From: Mycobacterium numidiamassiliense
GTDB lineage: Bacteria > Actinomycetota > Actinomycetes > Mycobacteriales > Mycobacteriaceae
Reading direction: 5' to 3'
Assembly: GCF_900157365.1 (NCBI RefSeq)
Contig: NZ_FUEZ01000004.1
Location: 1,971,066 to 2,035,065, forward strand
DNA length: 64,000 nt
Made by a program: the position numbers and the translations under genes. Positions 1 through 8,784 of the stretch are shown one piece after another. The notes below the pieces were generated by a model. It was not told where the DNA came from. It ran no database searches and worked only from the letters and a program-made list of their open reading frames with translations. The first letter of the stretch is position 1. Each line of letters begins with the position of its first letter.

Positions 1-2
1 AC

Positions 3-848
3 GTGGTGATCTCGTGGGTGGCGGCGTGCGGGCAGTGCTGGTTTTGTCGGCACGGTGAGGTCCATCTGTGCCGCAATGCCATCCGCGATGTGTACGCGAT
101 GCCCTATGCCACGGACAGTAAGGGTGAGGCGCTATTTACGGCGATGGGCGTGTCCAGTTTCTCCACGGCCACGAACTGCCTCGCGCGGGCCGTCGTCCCG
201 ATCGACCCCGAAATCCCTTTGGAGATCGCGTCGTTGATCGGCTGCGGTGTCGCCACCGGGGCGGGCGCCGCCCTGAACACCGCGCCGGTTGACCACGGTA
301 GCTCGGTGGCCGTAATCGGGCTCGGCGGCGTCGGCCTGGCGTCCCTAATGGCCGCAAAGGTTCGTGGCGCCGCCGAGATCATCGCGGTCGACCCGGTTGC
401 TTCGCGCAGGGATGCCGCGTTCTCGCTGGGCGCCACAGCCGGGGTTGATCCGGCCGACGGCGATGTGGTCCAACAGATTCGGTCGATGACGGGCCGCCGC
501 GGCGCGGACTTCGTTTTTGAGGCCGTCGGTCACCGCGGCACCATCGAGACCGCGATCGGCGCGACCCGCCGAGGTGGCACCACCTGCATCGTGGGCGCCT
601 CGCCGCCTGACGAACTGGTCTCTCTGTCGGCTTACGACCTCTATATGCACGGCAAGACCCTGGTGGGCTGTCAATACGGCTCGGTGGTTCCCAGCCGAGA
701 CTTCCCGCTTCTGCTCGGGCTTTGGCGCACTGGTCGGCTTCCGCTGGATCAGCTGATTACCGGGCGGGTGAAGCTCGAGGACGTGAACGTCGCGTTCGAC
801 GATCTGGTTCGCGGTGCGGGTATCCGCACGGTAATCGTCAACGAGTAA
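3..848 (+). CDS. Zn-dependent alcohol dehydrogenase (MDR family), 5' end outside window
   Basis: Oxidises an alcohol (or reduces an aldehyde) with NAD(P). The visible 281 residues begin inside the GroES-like domain. Cys9, 12, 15 and 23 form the structural zinc lobe, Cys81 sits where the third catalytic zinc ligand is expected, and GLGGVG at 106-111 is the Rossmann nucleotide loop. Family members are about 360-380 residues, so roughly 90 N-terminal residues, including the first catalytic zinc ligands, lie left of the window. The GTG at base 3 is an internal codon and not the real start. The next gene follows in the same direction after a short gap, so they are probably co-transcribed. The substrate is not predictable. 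Confidence 0.88.
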   Translation: MVISWVAACGQCWFCRHGEVHLCRNAIRDVYAMPYATDSKGEALFTAMGVSSFSTATNCLARAVVPIDPEIPLEIASLIGCGVATGAGAALNTAPVDHGSSVAVIGLGGVGLASLMAAKVRGAAEIIAVDPVASRRDAAFSLGATAGVDPADGDVVQQIRSMTGRRGADFVFEAVGHRGTIETAIGATRRGGTTCIVGASPPDELVSLSAYDLYMHGKTLVGCQYGSVVPSRDFPLLLGLWRTGRLPLDQLITGRVKLEDVNVAFDDLVRGAGIRTVIVNE

Positions 849-875
849 GAGACATCGAGGTTGAGGCAAGTGCGA

Positions 876-2267
876 ATGGACGAGACCGCCGATTCGACGC
901 GGGTCGATTGGCGTCGGTATCCCTACCGACTGGTGCCGGGTGATTCACAGCTCGATTTCCCGGCTGCGGAAGGCACTCACCCTGACTACGAGTCGGATAC
1001 CTGGTACCTCGCTGGGCATCTGGCCGTTGAAGCTGCCGGGCGGCATTTCGCGTTCATTGCGATCTTCAACAGAAACCGCCCGGGCCCAGACGTGGTCGCC
1101 GACTTTCACACGTTCGCGTTGTTCGATGTCGATCGCGCTGCCTACGGCACGTTCACCGACTACGACATGCCGCCGAAGAACCTGGAGCCCGGCGCGCGCC
1201 CCAAACTGACCAGTGCGGAGGGCTACTTGGCTCTCCGATACGAGAGCAGTGCGGGAACAGCCGTGTGGTCGGAGTGCCGCGACAGTGCGGGGGAGCTGAT
1301 GCCCTACACCTACGACTTCGCCGCTTTTGGCCGCGACCATGACGGCGCGGCAATGGAACTGCGATTGCGGGTGACGCCCACACGTCCTCCGGTGCCGGTC
1401 GGCGCATCAACGTACAACGGCAAGATCGTCGCGTGTTTGCAGGACGACACCTATTCGTACTTCCAGACCGGCATGCGGATGGAGGGAACGCTGCGCTGGG
1501 GTGATGTGGCAGAAGAGGTGATCGGGCATTCGGGCCACGTCGATCGGCAGTGGTTCCCTCGTTACGCCGGCGGCGGTGCTACCGGCGGCGACGCCCGCGG
1601 ACAGGCTCACGAGTGGCACACCATCAGCCTCGACAACGGCGTCGACCTGAGCGTCTGGCGGCAATTCGACCGCCGGATCGGCAATGCGGTGGTGCCGTTT
1701 AGCGGTGTCACGATTGCCTACGCTGATGGAACCGCACCTGCGTGCGTCGAAGATCTCGAAGTGACCACGACCGGTTATGTGCGCTGGCCCAACGAGATTC
1801 GTCCTCTGGTACGACCACCTTCAGGTGGGCGGTACTTGCCCGACCGGCACCGGCTCAGCTCCAAGGAACTGGAGCTCGAGCTCATCTGTGAGCCTGTTGT
1901 TCACGCTCCCGCCCACGCATTGCCGATCGAATACTTGGAAGGCCCTTACCGGTATCGCGGGACCATGGGGGGACGGCCGGTCACGGGTTTCGGAATCGCC
2001 GAGGCCACCAACGCGATGTACCGGGATTGGGAATTGGTGGACGTCCTGGCAACGCAGCTTGCCCGCACCGAATCCTATTCCGAGACTCTGGAATCGGCGA
2101 TCGAAGAGCTGCGGTCTTTGATTGCGCGCCGCCACGCGCAGGAGGTATTGGATTACCTCGAACGCGAGTTGCGTCCGCTTCTCAATGCGCTCTCCGACAA
2201 CGAGTCCGGTGAGCTGCTCGAGATACTCGACGATCTGGCCGACGCGGTGCGCGAAGGCCTAGCGTAG
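876..2267 (+). CDS. AttH/CrtC-like lipocalin-domain protein
   Basis: Predicted cytosolic protein of about 463 residues. Two beta-rich halves resemble the AttH/carotenoid 1,2-hydratase (CrtC-like) lipocalin fold. Around residues 210-225 is a GHSGHVDRQW segment like the conserved G-x-x-W stretch of that family, and WHTISLDNGVDLSVWRQFD follows. The last 70 residues are charged and helical and look like an added C-terminal segment. I prefer the ATG at 876 because GAGG lies 9 bases upstream; TTG at 861 and GTG at 870 are alternatives. It follows the alcohol dehydrogenase in the same direction and ends convergent with the thiolase gene. A lipid or terpenoid-binding or hydrating role is an inference; no catalytic residues are certain. 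Confidence 0.65.
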   Translation: MDETADSTRVDWRRYPYRLVPGDSQLDFPAAEGTHPDYESDTWYLAGHLAVEAAGRHFAFIAIFNRNRPGPDVVADFHTFALFDVDRAAYGTFTDYDMPPKNLEPGARPKLTSAEGYLALRYESSAGTAVWSECRDSAGELMPYTYDFAAFGRDHDGAAMELRLRVTPTRPPVPVGASTYNGKIVACLQDDTYSYFQTGMRMEGTLRWGDVAEEVIGHSGHVDRQWFPRYAGGGATGGDARGQAHEWHTISLDNGVDLSVWRQFDRRIGNAVVPFSGVTIAYADGTAPACVEDLEVTTTGYVRWPNEIRPLVRPPSGGRYLPDRHRLSSKELELELICEPVVHAPAHALPIEYLEGPYRYRGTMGGRPVTGFGIAEATNAMYRDWELVDVLATQLARTESYSETLESAIEELRSLIARRHAQEVLDYLERELRPLLNALSDNESGELLEILDDLADAVREGLA

Positions 2268-2295
2268 CCGGTGTGCTGCCGGGACTCGCCAGGTG

Positions 2296-3438
2296 TCAGA
2301 GCGACACGATCGTCGCGGAGGCGGTACCGGGAGCGCCGTAGACCTGAGCGAACCCGACTTTGGGTTCCCCGGGTACTTGCCGGGCGCCGGCCTGGCCACG
2401 CAGCTGCACGACGAGTTCGTGGACCTGGCGCAGCCCCGACGCGCCGATCGGCTCGCCATTGGCGATAAGCCCCCCGTCGGTGTTGACCGGCATCGAACCA
2501 CCGATCTCGGTGGCCCCGTCGGCGATGAGCTTCTCTTGATCGCCATCAGCGCAGAATCCGGTCTCGGCCATGTGAATCACTTCCGAGCCCGCGTCGGTGT
2601 CCTGCAGCTGGATGACATCGACGTCGGCTGGCCCCAGCCCGGCCGCCTCGAAGGCGGCTCGTGCGGCGTATACGGTGGGCGAGGCCGTTTCTTCGACTGG
2701 TGCGCAGGTGGCATGTACTTCGTAGGAACCGAAATGACGGGTCTGGATTTCGGCAGCTCGCAGATACACGGGCGTGGAAGTGTATCGGTGTGCGATGTCG
2801 CCGCGGCACATGATCACCGCCGCGGCTCCCTCGTCCGGCGCGCAGAACATGTACTGGGTGAGCGGATAGTTCAGCACCGCTGAGGCGAGAATCTCTTCTT
2901 CAGGTATTGGCTTACGGCGGAACGCTTTAGGATTCAGCGCACCGTTGCGGAAGTTCTTGGCCGCCACTTTGGCTAGCGTTTGCCGTGAGATGTCATGGTC
3001 ATGCAGGTACCGGTTGGCCTTCATGCCGAAGAACTTGGTGGTGACGAACTGCCCGTTCTCCCCGTACCACTGCGGCAAGGCCATGGTTGCCGGATCGTCA
3101 CTGAATGCGCCGCGGGGATGCTTGTCAAGCCCGACGGCGATGCCGATCTCGTGTGTGCCAAGCCGGATCGTATCGGCGCAGACCTTGATCGCGGTGGCTG
3201 CGGTCGCGCATGCGTTGAACACGTTGGTGAAGGTGATTCCGGTCAGTCCGACGAGCCGTGTCACGGCGTCAGGGTTGGACACCTCATGGCTGCCGCCCAC
3301 GGCGAACTGGATGTCCGGCCAATCGAGATTGGCGTCGGCGAGCGCGAGTTGGATCGCCTCCGCACCCATTTGCACCGCAGATTTGGCGAACCGGCCGAAC
3401 GGGTGCAACCCGACACCGATGATGGCCACGTCGTTCAT
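2296..3438 (-). CDS. Thiolase-family protein (lipid-transfer/SCP-x type), paired with DUF35
   Basis: Thiolase-fold enzyme of 380 residues from the Ltp/SCPx branch, which acts on acyl-CoA thioesters in thiolytic or retro-aldol cleavage. The nucleophile region NACATAATA near residue 85-95 keeps a Cys. Where classical thiolases have GHPxGATG, this protein has GEPIGASG (about residue 345), so the catalytic His is replaced by Glu. ATG at 3438 has GAAGGAG 7 bases upstream, better than TTG 3444. It lies 26 bases behind the DUF35 gene, the usual arrangement for thiolase-DUF35 complexes such as Ltp2-ChsH2 in steroid side-chain breakdown. Whether it is a thiolase or an aldolase cannot be told from sequence alone. 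Confidence 0.85.
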   Translation of the reverse strand: MNDVAIIGVGLHPFGRFAKSAVQMGAEAIQLALADANLDWPDIQFAVGGSHEVSNPDAVTRLVGLTGITFTNVFNACATAATAIKVCADTIRLGTHEIGIAVGLDKHPRGAFSDDPATMALPQWYGENGQFVTTKFFGMKANRYLHDHDISRQTLAKVAAKNFRNGALNPKAFRRKPIPEEEILASAVLNYPLTQYMFCAPDEGAAAVIMCRGDIAHRYTSTPVYLRAAEIQTRHFGSYEVHATCAPVEETASPTVYAARAAFEAAGLGPADVDVIQLQDTDAGSEVIHMAETGFCADGDQEKLIADGATEIGGSMPVNTDGGLIANGEPIGASGLRQVHELVVQLRGQAGARQVPGEPKVGFAQVYGAPGTASATIVSL

Positions 3439-3464
3439 TGTCAATCTCCTTCGCGCAGTTCCGA

Positions 3465-3878
3465 TTAGACGGGCTGAAAGGCAAACGTCAGGATCTCGTT
3501 ACCTTCGTCGTCGGTGGTGAGGGGGACCATCGTCAGAGCAACCTCCATGCCGAATCGCAGCTTCGCCGGGTCGCTCTCGGTGAGTCTGGCCTCCACCCGG
3601 ATCACGCCATCGAGCTGCACGAGGCCGATGCCGAATGGCGTGAACATGTTTCCCGTCGGGCCAGTGAACGGCGCGCCAGGCGCGAATCCCTGTGTCGTCC
3701 AAGCGATCAGGGTCCCGCGCTGCGGGAGCAGCAGTTCTGACATCTGGGCGCCGCTGCATTTCGGGCAGCGTTCCTGCACGGGGAAGGTGGTTGCGCCGCA
3801 CTCGCTGCAGCGGCTGCCGATCAGTTGGGGCTCCTCATTGGGCCAGGTCGAAATTTCGGATGCAAGCGCCTTTTGCAT
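3465..3878 (-). CDS. DUF35 OB-fold/zinc-ribbon protein (ChsH2-like partner)
   Basis: Small acyl-CoA-binding accessory protein of 137 residues. The N-terminus carries a zinc ribbon with CSEC and CPKC about 15 residues apart, followed by an OB-fold (GTLIAWTTQGFAPG, then PFGIGLVQLDG). DUF35 proteins form complexes with thiolase-like subunits, and the downstream thiolase gene 26 bases away is the evident partner. The start is set at ATG 3878, preceded by GGAGG at 3887-3883; an upstream in-frame start at 3896 would add six residues. It is the first gene of the operon and has a perfect inverted repeat (3943-3961) 65 bases upstream. Confidence 0.85.
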   Translation of the reverse strand: MQKALASEISTWPNEEPQLIGSRCSECGATTFPVQERCPKCSGAQMSELLLPQRGTLIAWTTQGFAPGAPFTGPTGNMFTPFGIGLVQLDGVIRVEARLTESDPAKLRFGMEVALTMVPLTTDDEGNEILTFAFQPV

Positions 3879-3942
3879 AGATCCTCCGTATCCCAACGCC
3901 CAACGCCACCCTGGTGGTGGCCTCTTCGGGTCGACACACGCC

Positions 3943-3961
3943 TACGGTAACTCCTACCGTA
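3943..3961. promoter_or_regulatory. TetR-type operator, perfect inverted repeat (site A)
   Basis: TACGGTA-ACTCC-TACCGTA is a perfect 7-5-7 inverted repeat in the gap upstream of the DUF35-thiolase operon, 65 bases before its start. The same 19-bp layout recurs at 6142, 11376, 19783 and 34438. Its function as an operator is inferred from symmetry, position and recurrence. Confidence 0.7.
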
Positions 3962-4000
3962 ACCTGAACCACTGCGGGTCACCGCCCCGGGGGTTTTCTT

Positions 4001-4855
4001 TCACAGCCGGCCGATGATCTCGTCGGCGAATCGGCTGATTCCGTCAATTGCTCCGCTGGTGCGCTGCCACGGAGCGATGATCAGGCGGTCGATGCCTGCG
4101 TCGGCCAGTCTGCGCACGTCGTCGGTGGATTCCACCGGCAGACCGATGCTGATCTGTGGGCGCCCGGGCCTTTCCTGCTCCTCCCACAGCGTGCCGAGCT
4201 TTTGCAGAGATACCGGCAGCATGTCGAGAGTGTGGTTCATTGGGAGCCAGCCGTCGCCGTAGCGGGCGACGCGCCGCAACGCGGCCATGCCGTCACCGCC
4301 CACGTGGATGGGCGGTCCGCCAGGCTGGACTGGCTTGGGTTCGAACATCACCTCGTCGAAATCGAAGAACCGACCGTGGTGGGAGACAACAGGTTCGGTC
4401 CACAGCGCGAAGCACACCTGCAACGTCTCGTCGATCCGGGCGCCGCGGGTGCTGAAATCCAATTGGGCGGCGTCCCACTCCTCGCGCAACCAGCTTGCAC
4501 CGACACCGAACTCAAAGCGCCCGCCCGACACGATGTCGAGGGTCGCGGCGGCGCGTGCGCTGATGAAGGGATGGCGCAGACCGATGTTGTAGACCTGGGT
4601 GCCGAGCCGAATGTTCTGTGTGGTGCCCGCCAGGAACGACAAGTAATTCAGCGCGTCGAACACCGGCGTTTGGGGTGGGATCGGTGGATGCTCGTCACCC
4701 TTGTGGGGGCTGCCGGCCATCTGCACCGGCAGCACCAGATGTTCTGGAATCCAGACCGACTCGAATCCGAGGTCGTCGGCGCGCTGTGTCAACTCCGGCC
4801 ACAGTGACGAGTTGGCCCTGGCCAAGGTGATGCCGAATTTCATTGTTTCGGACAA
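4001..4855 (-). CDS. LLM-class (luciferase-like) F420/flavin-dependent oxidoreductase
   Basis: TIM-barrel redox enzyme of 284 residues from the bacterial luciferase-like family; mycobacterial members usually use F420, sometimes FMN. Visible landmarks are FGITLARANS at the N-terminus, ADDLGFESVWIPEH, GTTQNIRLGTQVYNIGLR, VSGGRFEFGVGASWLREE, and the substrate-side GGPPIHVGGDG near residue 190. These match the TIGR03619-type subgroup. The start is TTG 4855 or ATG 4843, and the inverted repeat CATTGT-TTCGG-ACAATG overlaps both. It is a single gene reading left, separated from the SDR behind it by 173 bases in which I see no other gene. The substrate is unknown. Confidence 0.85.
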   Translation of the reverse strand: MSETMKFGITLARANSSLWPELTQRADDLGFESVWIPEHLVLPVQMAGSPHKGDEHPPIPPQTPVFDALNYLSFLAGTTQNIRLGTQVYNIGLRHPFISARAAATLDIVSGGRFEFGVGASWLREEWDAAQLDFSTRGARIDETLQVCFALWTEPVVSHHGRFFDFDEVMFEPKPVQPGGPPIHVGGDGMAALRRVARYGDGWLPMNHTLDMLPVSLQKLGTLWEEQERPGRPQISIGLPVESTDDVRRLADAGIDRLIIAPWQRTSGAIDGISRFADEIIGRL

Positions 4856-4857
4856 TG
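4841..4857. promoter_or_regulatory. Inverted repeat over the start codon of the LLM gene
   Basis: CATTGT-TTCGG-ACAATG is a perfect 6-5-6 inverted repeat covering both candidate start codons of the LLM oxidoreductase gene. It could be a small hairpin that hides the start in the mRNA, or a protein-binding site. No second copy was noticed, so the functional claim is weak. Confidence 0.35.
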
Positions 4858-5028
4858 ATTCGCCTGCTTTCAGTCGTCGGGGGGTGTCGGCGGTCGGCGC
4901 CGCACTTCCAGCGGTCGACCGCGCGGTGCTGCGCCGATGTCAACGGACACCGACCGCGGTGCGGGCCATCGGTCGCGAAGCCGCGCCGGATCGTCGCCGC
5001 GCCGATCCGTGGGACTCGTGTCGACCTG

Positions 5029-5892
5029 TTAGGAGCCCGACCACGGGATGGCCTTCACTGCGCCACCGGCATCGATGCGCAGCTGTTGGCCGGTGACGTA
5101 GCGCGCGGCGTCCGATGCCAGGTACAACACGGCCTCGCTGACATCCTCGGGTTCGATATAGGGAACCGGCATGGCGTTGAGGATGGGGAAGGTCGCCTCC
5201 GCGTCCTCGCGAGTGGGGTTGTCGAGGTCGGGCCGGAAGGCGGCGTACATCGGCGGGCTGTGCAGCATGGCGGTGTTGACGTTGGTGGGGTGCACGGCGT
5301 TGACACGGATGAATTCGGGCGCCAGCTGCAGTGCGAGGTTGTTGACGTAGTGCGACACCACTTGTTTGGCAAAGCCGTAGCCGGCGCCACCGGGGCCGGC
5401 GTCCATCCCACTGGTGTTCTGCGAGGCCAGGGACGCGGCCAGCGAGCCGGTGGCAATGATCGACGCACCGGCCTTGAGGTGTTTGAGGCTGACGTGAACC
5501 AGATTCAGGACCCCGACCAGGTCGACGTCCACGGCGTCGATGAAGGCCTGGCGCGGACCGCCCTTGGTCAGCGGTGCGATCCCGGCGTTGGCCACGACGA
5601 CGTCAAGTCTGCCCAGTTCGGTCACTCCGGTGTCGATGGCCGCCGCCAGCGCGGCCCGATCGCGGACGTCGACAATCGCGGTGTAGGCCGTGCGCCCTTC
5701 CTTCTCTACCAGGCGGGCGGTTTCGTCGAGGTCTTCTGGTCGGGCCAGCGGGTAGTCGTTGGACGCGATGTCCTCACACACATCGATGGCGATGATATTG
5801 GCGCCCTCGGCGGCCAGTAGCCGCGCGTGGGACCGCCCCTGCCCGCGTGCCGCGCCACTGATGACCGCGACCTTGCCCTCGACTCGTCCCAC
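5029..5892 (-). CDS. Mycofactocin-coupled SDR-family oxidoreductase
   Basis: NAD-dependent short-chain dehydrogenase of 287 residues. The cofactor loop GAARGQGRSHA (about 12-22), followed by LLAAEGANIIAIDVCEDI, is the signature of the mycofactocin-coupled subgroup (TIGR03971-like), whose members hold their nicotinamide tightly and pass electrons to mycofactocin. NAG is near residue 105, the catalytic Ser is in GSLAAS, and Tyr-x3-Lys is in YGFAK. It probably oxidises a secondary alcohol. GTG 5892 is supported by AGGAG 5 bases upstream. It is divergent from the CaiB gene across a 336-base gap that holds site B. No mycofactocin biosynthesis gene is in the window. Confidence 0.88.
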   Translation of the reverse strand: MGRVEGKVAVISGAARGQGRSHARLLAAEGANIIAIDVCEDIASNDYPLARPEDLDETARLVEKEGRTAYTAIVDVRDRAALAAAIDTGVTELGRLDVVVANAGIAPLTKGGPRQAFIDAVDVDLVGVLNLVHVSLKHLKAGASIIATGSLAASLASQNTSGMDAGPGGAGYGFAKQVVSHYVNNLALQLAPEFIRVNAVHPTNVNTAMLHSPPMYAAFRPDLDNPTREDAEATFPILNAMPVPYIEPEDVSEAVLYLASDAARYVTGQQLRIDAGGAVKAIPWSGS

Positions 5893-6228
5893 TATGACTC
5901 CTGTTCGTTGTGTTCGCCATCGCCGACGCGGCGGTGGCCGATGATTGGTGTGTCTAGGTGCTGCTCAGCCTTCGACGCCGTTCTGTGTGCCGATTCCGCT
6001 CGCCTCGTATCCGCCATCGGGAGCGTCGGCCCCGCACAAAAGTCCACCGTTGAAGGTGGTGGCGGTTAGGCCCTTGGATAGCACTACCCAGGGCCACCGC
6101 GGGTCGCGGGATCGTCATTTTTGCGGCGACTCGGTGACGATAACGGTAGGTCTTACGGTAACGTCGTGTCAACGCAGCTTGGCAAATGCTCGCCAGGTTC
6201 CTCCGGCGCGCTATCGAAAGGTTTGGTT
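5893..6228. other. Divergent intergenic region between SDR and CaiB genes
   Basis: A 336-base stretch without a convincing gene. It must hold the promoters of both the SDR (leftward) and the CaiB transferase (rightward). The only clear element is operator-like site B at 6142-6160. Confidence 0.6.
6142..6160. promoter_or_regulatory. TetR-type operator (site B)
   Basis: AACGGTA-GGTCT-TACGGTA has the same half-site and 5-base spacing as site A. The half-site TACSGTA is nearly its own reverse complement, so direct and inverted pairs are equivalent apart from the central base. It lies 69 bases before the CaiB start, between divergent genes. Confidence 0.6.
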
Positions 6229-7449
6229 ATGTCGCGTGTGCTCAGCGGGGTCCGGGTTGTCGAGATCGCCTCATGGACCTATGTGCCGTCCGCCGGAGCG
6301 GCGCTAGCGGATTGGGGTGCGGACGTGATCAAGGTGGAAAGCGTCGAGTTCGGCGACCCCAGCCGGGCCCTGGTCGTTGGCGGATTCACCCGCGAGGCTG
6401 CGCGTGTGGACGCCGATTTCATGCTCGAGCTGGGCAACAGGGGCAAGCGCAGCATCGCGATCGATCTCAAGTCCGAGCTCGGCCGCGAGTTCTTCGGACG
6501 TCTCCTTGCTACCGCCGACGTGCTGTTGACCAATTGGCTTCCCGGCGCCCTTGAACGAGCGCGCCTGACCGTCGAGGACATCCGCGCCTTCAATCCCAAT
6601 ATCATCATCGCGCGAGGATCGGGCCTAGGGGTGCGCGGTCCGGATAGAAACCAGGGCGGCTTTGACGGAGCCACCTACTCCGCGCGCGGCGGGGTGGCGT
6701 ACACGTTGACGCCGTTCGGCTCCGATTATCCTGCCGTGCAGGGGCCCGCGTTCGGTGACTTACAGGGTGGGGCAACCTTGGCCGGCGGGGTGTGTGCGGC
6801 GCTGTTCCACCGCGAGCGCACGGGCGAAGCCACCATCGTGGACTCATCGCTACTGGCGCAGGCGATGTGGGCTATCGCGCCGTCGATTCTGGTGGCCGAC
6901 TTCTTCGACGCGGACGGCATCCCGGGGGCTCCTCCTGGAGTCGCGATGAACCCCGTGGTGAACCGCTACAAGACCCAGGACGGCCGCTGGATCCAGCTAG
7001 TCTTTTTGCAGCCGGACAAGTTCTGGGCCGGCTTCTGTCACCGGATCGGGCTGCCCGAACTCGCCACCGACGAGCGGTTCGTGCCGTCGGCCAACCTGGT
7101 GGCGCATACCAGCGAAGCGGTTGCGATCCTCAACAAGGCGTTCGCCGAGCACGACCTTGCGCACTGGCAGAAGGTGCTCGCGGACGAGCCGGGCGTGTGG
7201 GCCACCTACGCGACACCTCGCGAGACCCTCAACGACCCGCAGGCCGGGCCGAACGGCTACCTGATCGCCAACGTCGACGACCAGGGCAAGGAGTACCGGA
7301 CGGTGGCCGCCCCCGTGCAGTTCGGCGAGACTCCGCCCGAACCCTCCCGCGCACCCGAGCACGGCCAGCACACCGAAGAGATTCTGCTGGAACTCGGTAT
7401 CGACTGGGACGACATCGCCAAGGGCAAGGACGTCGGCGCCGTTCTGTAG
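6229..7449 (+). CDS. CaiB/BaiF (class III) CoA-transferase
   Basis: Moves CoA between carboxylic acids, typically to activate a catabolic intermediate without ATP. The 406-residue protein begins LSGVRVVEIASWTYVPSAG, followed by LADWGADVIKVE. It has the family segments GNRGKRSIAIDLKS, LLTNWLPGALER and FDGATYSARGG, and ends with ARAPEHGQHTEEILLELG-like residues. The ATG at 6229 has GAAAGG 7 bases upstream; an upstream in-frame start would give an implausible leader. It is a single gene flanked by a divergent SDR and a convergent acyl-CoA dehydrogenase. Site B, 69 bases upstream, suggests TetR control. Donor and acceptor acids are unknown. Confidence 0.9.
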   Translation: MSRVLSGVRVVEIASWTYVPSAGAALADWGADVIKVESVEFGDPSRALVVGGFTREAARVDADFMLELGNRGKRSIAIDLKSELGREFFGRLLATADVLLTNWLPGALERARLTVEDIRAFNPNIIIARGSGLGVRGPDRNQGGFDGATYSARGGVAYTLTPFGSDYPAVQGPAFGDLQGGATLAGGVCAALFHRERTGEATIVDSSLLAQAMWAIAPSILVADFFDADGIPGAPPGVAMNPVVNRYKTQDGRWIQLVFLQPDKFWAGFCHRIGLPELATDERFVPSANLVAHTSEAVAILNKAFAEHDLAHWQKVLADEPGVWATYATPRETLNDPQAGPNGYLIANVDDQGKEYRTVAAPVQFGETPPEPSRAPEHGQHTEEILLELGIDWDDIAKGKDVGAVL

Positions 7450-7473
7450 GCCTCGTGCGGCGCAACTCGCCGA

Positions 7474-8784
7474 CTACGTTGGCGGTGCCTCACTTTGTGA
7501 GGACGTCCCGTGGCCTCGATTCTTGCGTACCTCGTTGAACGGTATGCCCCGGTCGGCGGCGTACTCGCGGGGAAAGTTCAGGATCCGCTCACCGATGATG
7601 TTGCGCGCGATCTCGGTGGTGCCGCCACCGATGGAGTCGCCCTGACGCGACAGGTATCGCTGTCCGGCGGTGAATGCTTCCGTTGAATTCCCGACGACGC
7701 TTGCCGTGCCCGCGATCGCCAGCGCGATGTCGGACACGAGACTCTCAGTGACGCCGAGGCATAGCCGCAGCAGCGATCCGCCGGCCTGAGGCAACGAGCC
7801 GTCGAGGACGGCGTGGTAGACGTGGTCGGCAAGCTGATCGCGCACCGCCCGGTGCACGAGGCCCCGCCCGGCCAGTTCCCGGACCCGCTCGTTGCCTGCC
7901 TGTCCGGTCTCGTTGACCAACTCGACGAGGTCGGCCGGTTTGCTGTCGAAGTTCTCGATACCAACGCCACTGCAGAACTCGGAGCCCTTGCCCACCGCGC
8001 GGCGCTCGTGGAAGAGCTGACGCGACGCGACAGCCCAGCCATTGTCGACTCCGCCGACCACAGCGTCGTCACCGAGCTCCACGTTGTCGAAGAACTCCTC
8101 ACAGAACTCGAGCGAGCCGTTGACTTGTTTGATACGCCGCAGCGTGATGCCGGGATGGTTGATCGGGACCAGGAACATCGTCAGGCCCTCGTGCTTGGGC
8201 ACGTCCCAATTGGTTCGGGCGAGGCATAGTCCGTAGTCGGCCGCGAAGGCTCCGCTGCTCCAGATTTTCGCGCCGTTGAGCACCCACTTGTTTTCCCTGC
8301 GGTCGGCGCGGGTGATCACCCCAGCCAGATCCGAACCGCCGCTGGGCTCCGACAGCAGCTGCACGAGCACCTCGTCGCCGCGCAACGCGGCACCGATGTG
8401 CATCTTCTTTTGCTCCTCACTCCCGGTGTCGAGCAACGTCGCACAGCAGATGGCGAAGCTGGGAGCGTTGAGGATGAGGGGCAGTTCATAACCCTCGGAC
8501 TCGGCGTCGAAGGCCTTCTGATAGGCGTAATCCAGACCGAGCCCGCCGTACTCGCGCGGGAAACAGATGCCGGCGAAACCTCCGTCGAACAGCCGCCGTT
8601 GCAGTTGACGGACGCGTGCCCAGGACGCTTCGTCGTCGCGATGGATGGGCAAGTCTGCCGGATTCTTCGGGACGCGTGCCATATTCGCGGCCAGCCAGGT
8701 CCTCGCCCGCGCGCGAAACTCGGCCACCGTCTCGGTGTCCTTGGTCATCGTCGACTCGGTCACGTTTGACTGCGGATCAGCCAT
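7474..8784 (-). CDS. Acyl-CoA dehydrogenase, subunit with FAD/substrate SEPxGGSD motif (heteromeric FadE)
   Basis: Second gene of a two-gene acyl-CoA dehydrogenase that desaturates an acyl-CoA. The 436-residue product has LLSEPSGGSDLAGV and the C-terminal GGGTTEIARNIIGERIL, but it lacks the R-x-x-FGR and GGIGxTWEHD segments, which are in the other subunit. This complementary split is typical of the alpha2beta2 enzymes of mycobacterial steroid degradation (ChsE1-ChsE2, FadE26-27 type). The start ATG 8784 overlaps the stop of the preceding gene by 8 bases, implying coupled translation. A further 38-codon extension upstream has no family similarity and was not used. The P450 gene lies upstream in the same direction. 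Confidence 0.88.
   Translation of the reverse strand: MADPQSNVTESTMTKDTETVAEFRARARTWLAANMARVPKNPADLPIHRDDEASWARVRQLQRRLFDGGFAGICFPREYGGLGLDYAYQKAFDAESEGYELPLILNAPSFAICCATLLDTGSEEQKKMHIGAALRGDEVLVQLLSEPSGGSDLAGVITRADRRENKWVLNGAKIWSSGAFAADYGLCLARTNWDVPKHEGLTMFLVPINHPGITLRRIKQVNGSLEFCEEFFDNVELGDDAVVGGVDNGWAVASRQLFHERRAVGKGSEFCSGVGIENFDSKPADLVELVNETGQAGNERVRELAGRGLVHRAVRDQLADHVYHAVLDGSLPQAGGSLLRLCLGVTESLVSDIALAIAGTASVVGNSTEAFTAGQRYLSRQGDSIGGGTTEIARNIIGERILNFPREYAADRGIPFNEVRKNRGHGTSSQSEAPPT

Noticed and set aside
4843-5820. 325-codon plus-strand frame over the mycofactocin SDR
   Set aside because: Antisense shadow; the minus strand has all SDR motifs and a good ribosome site.
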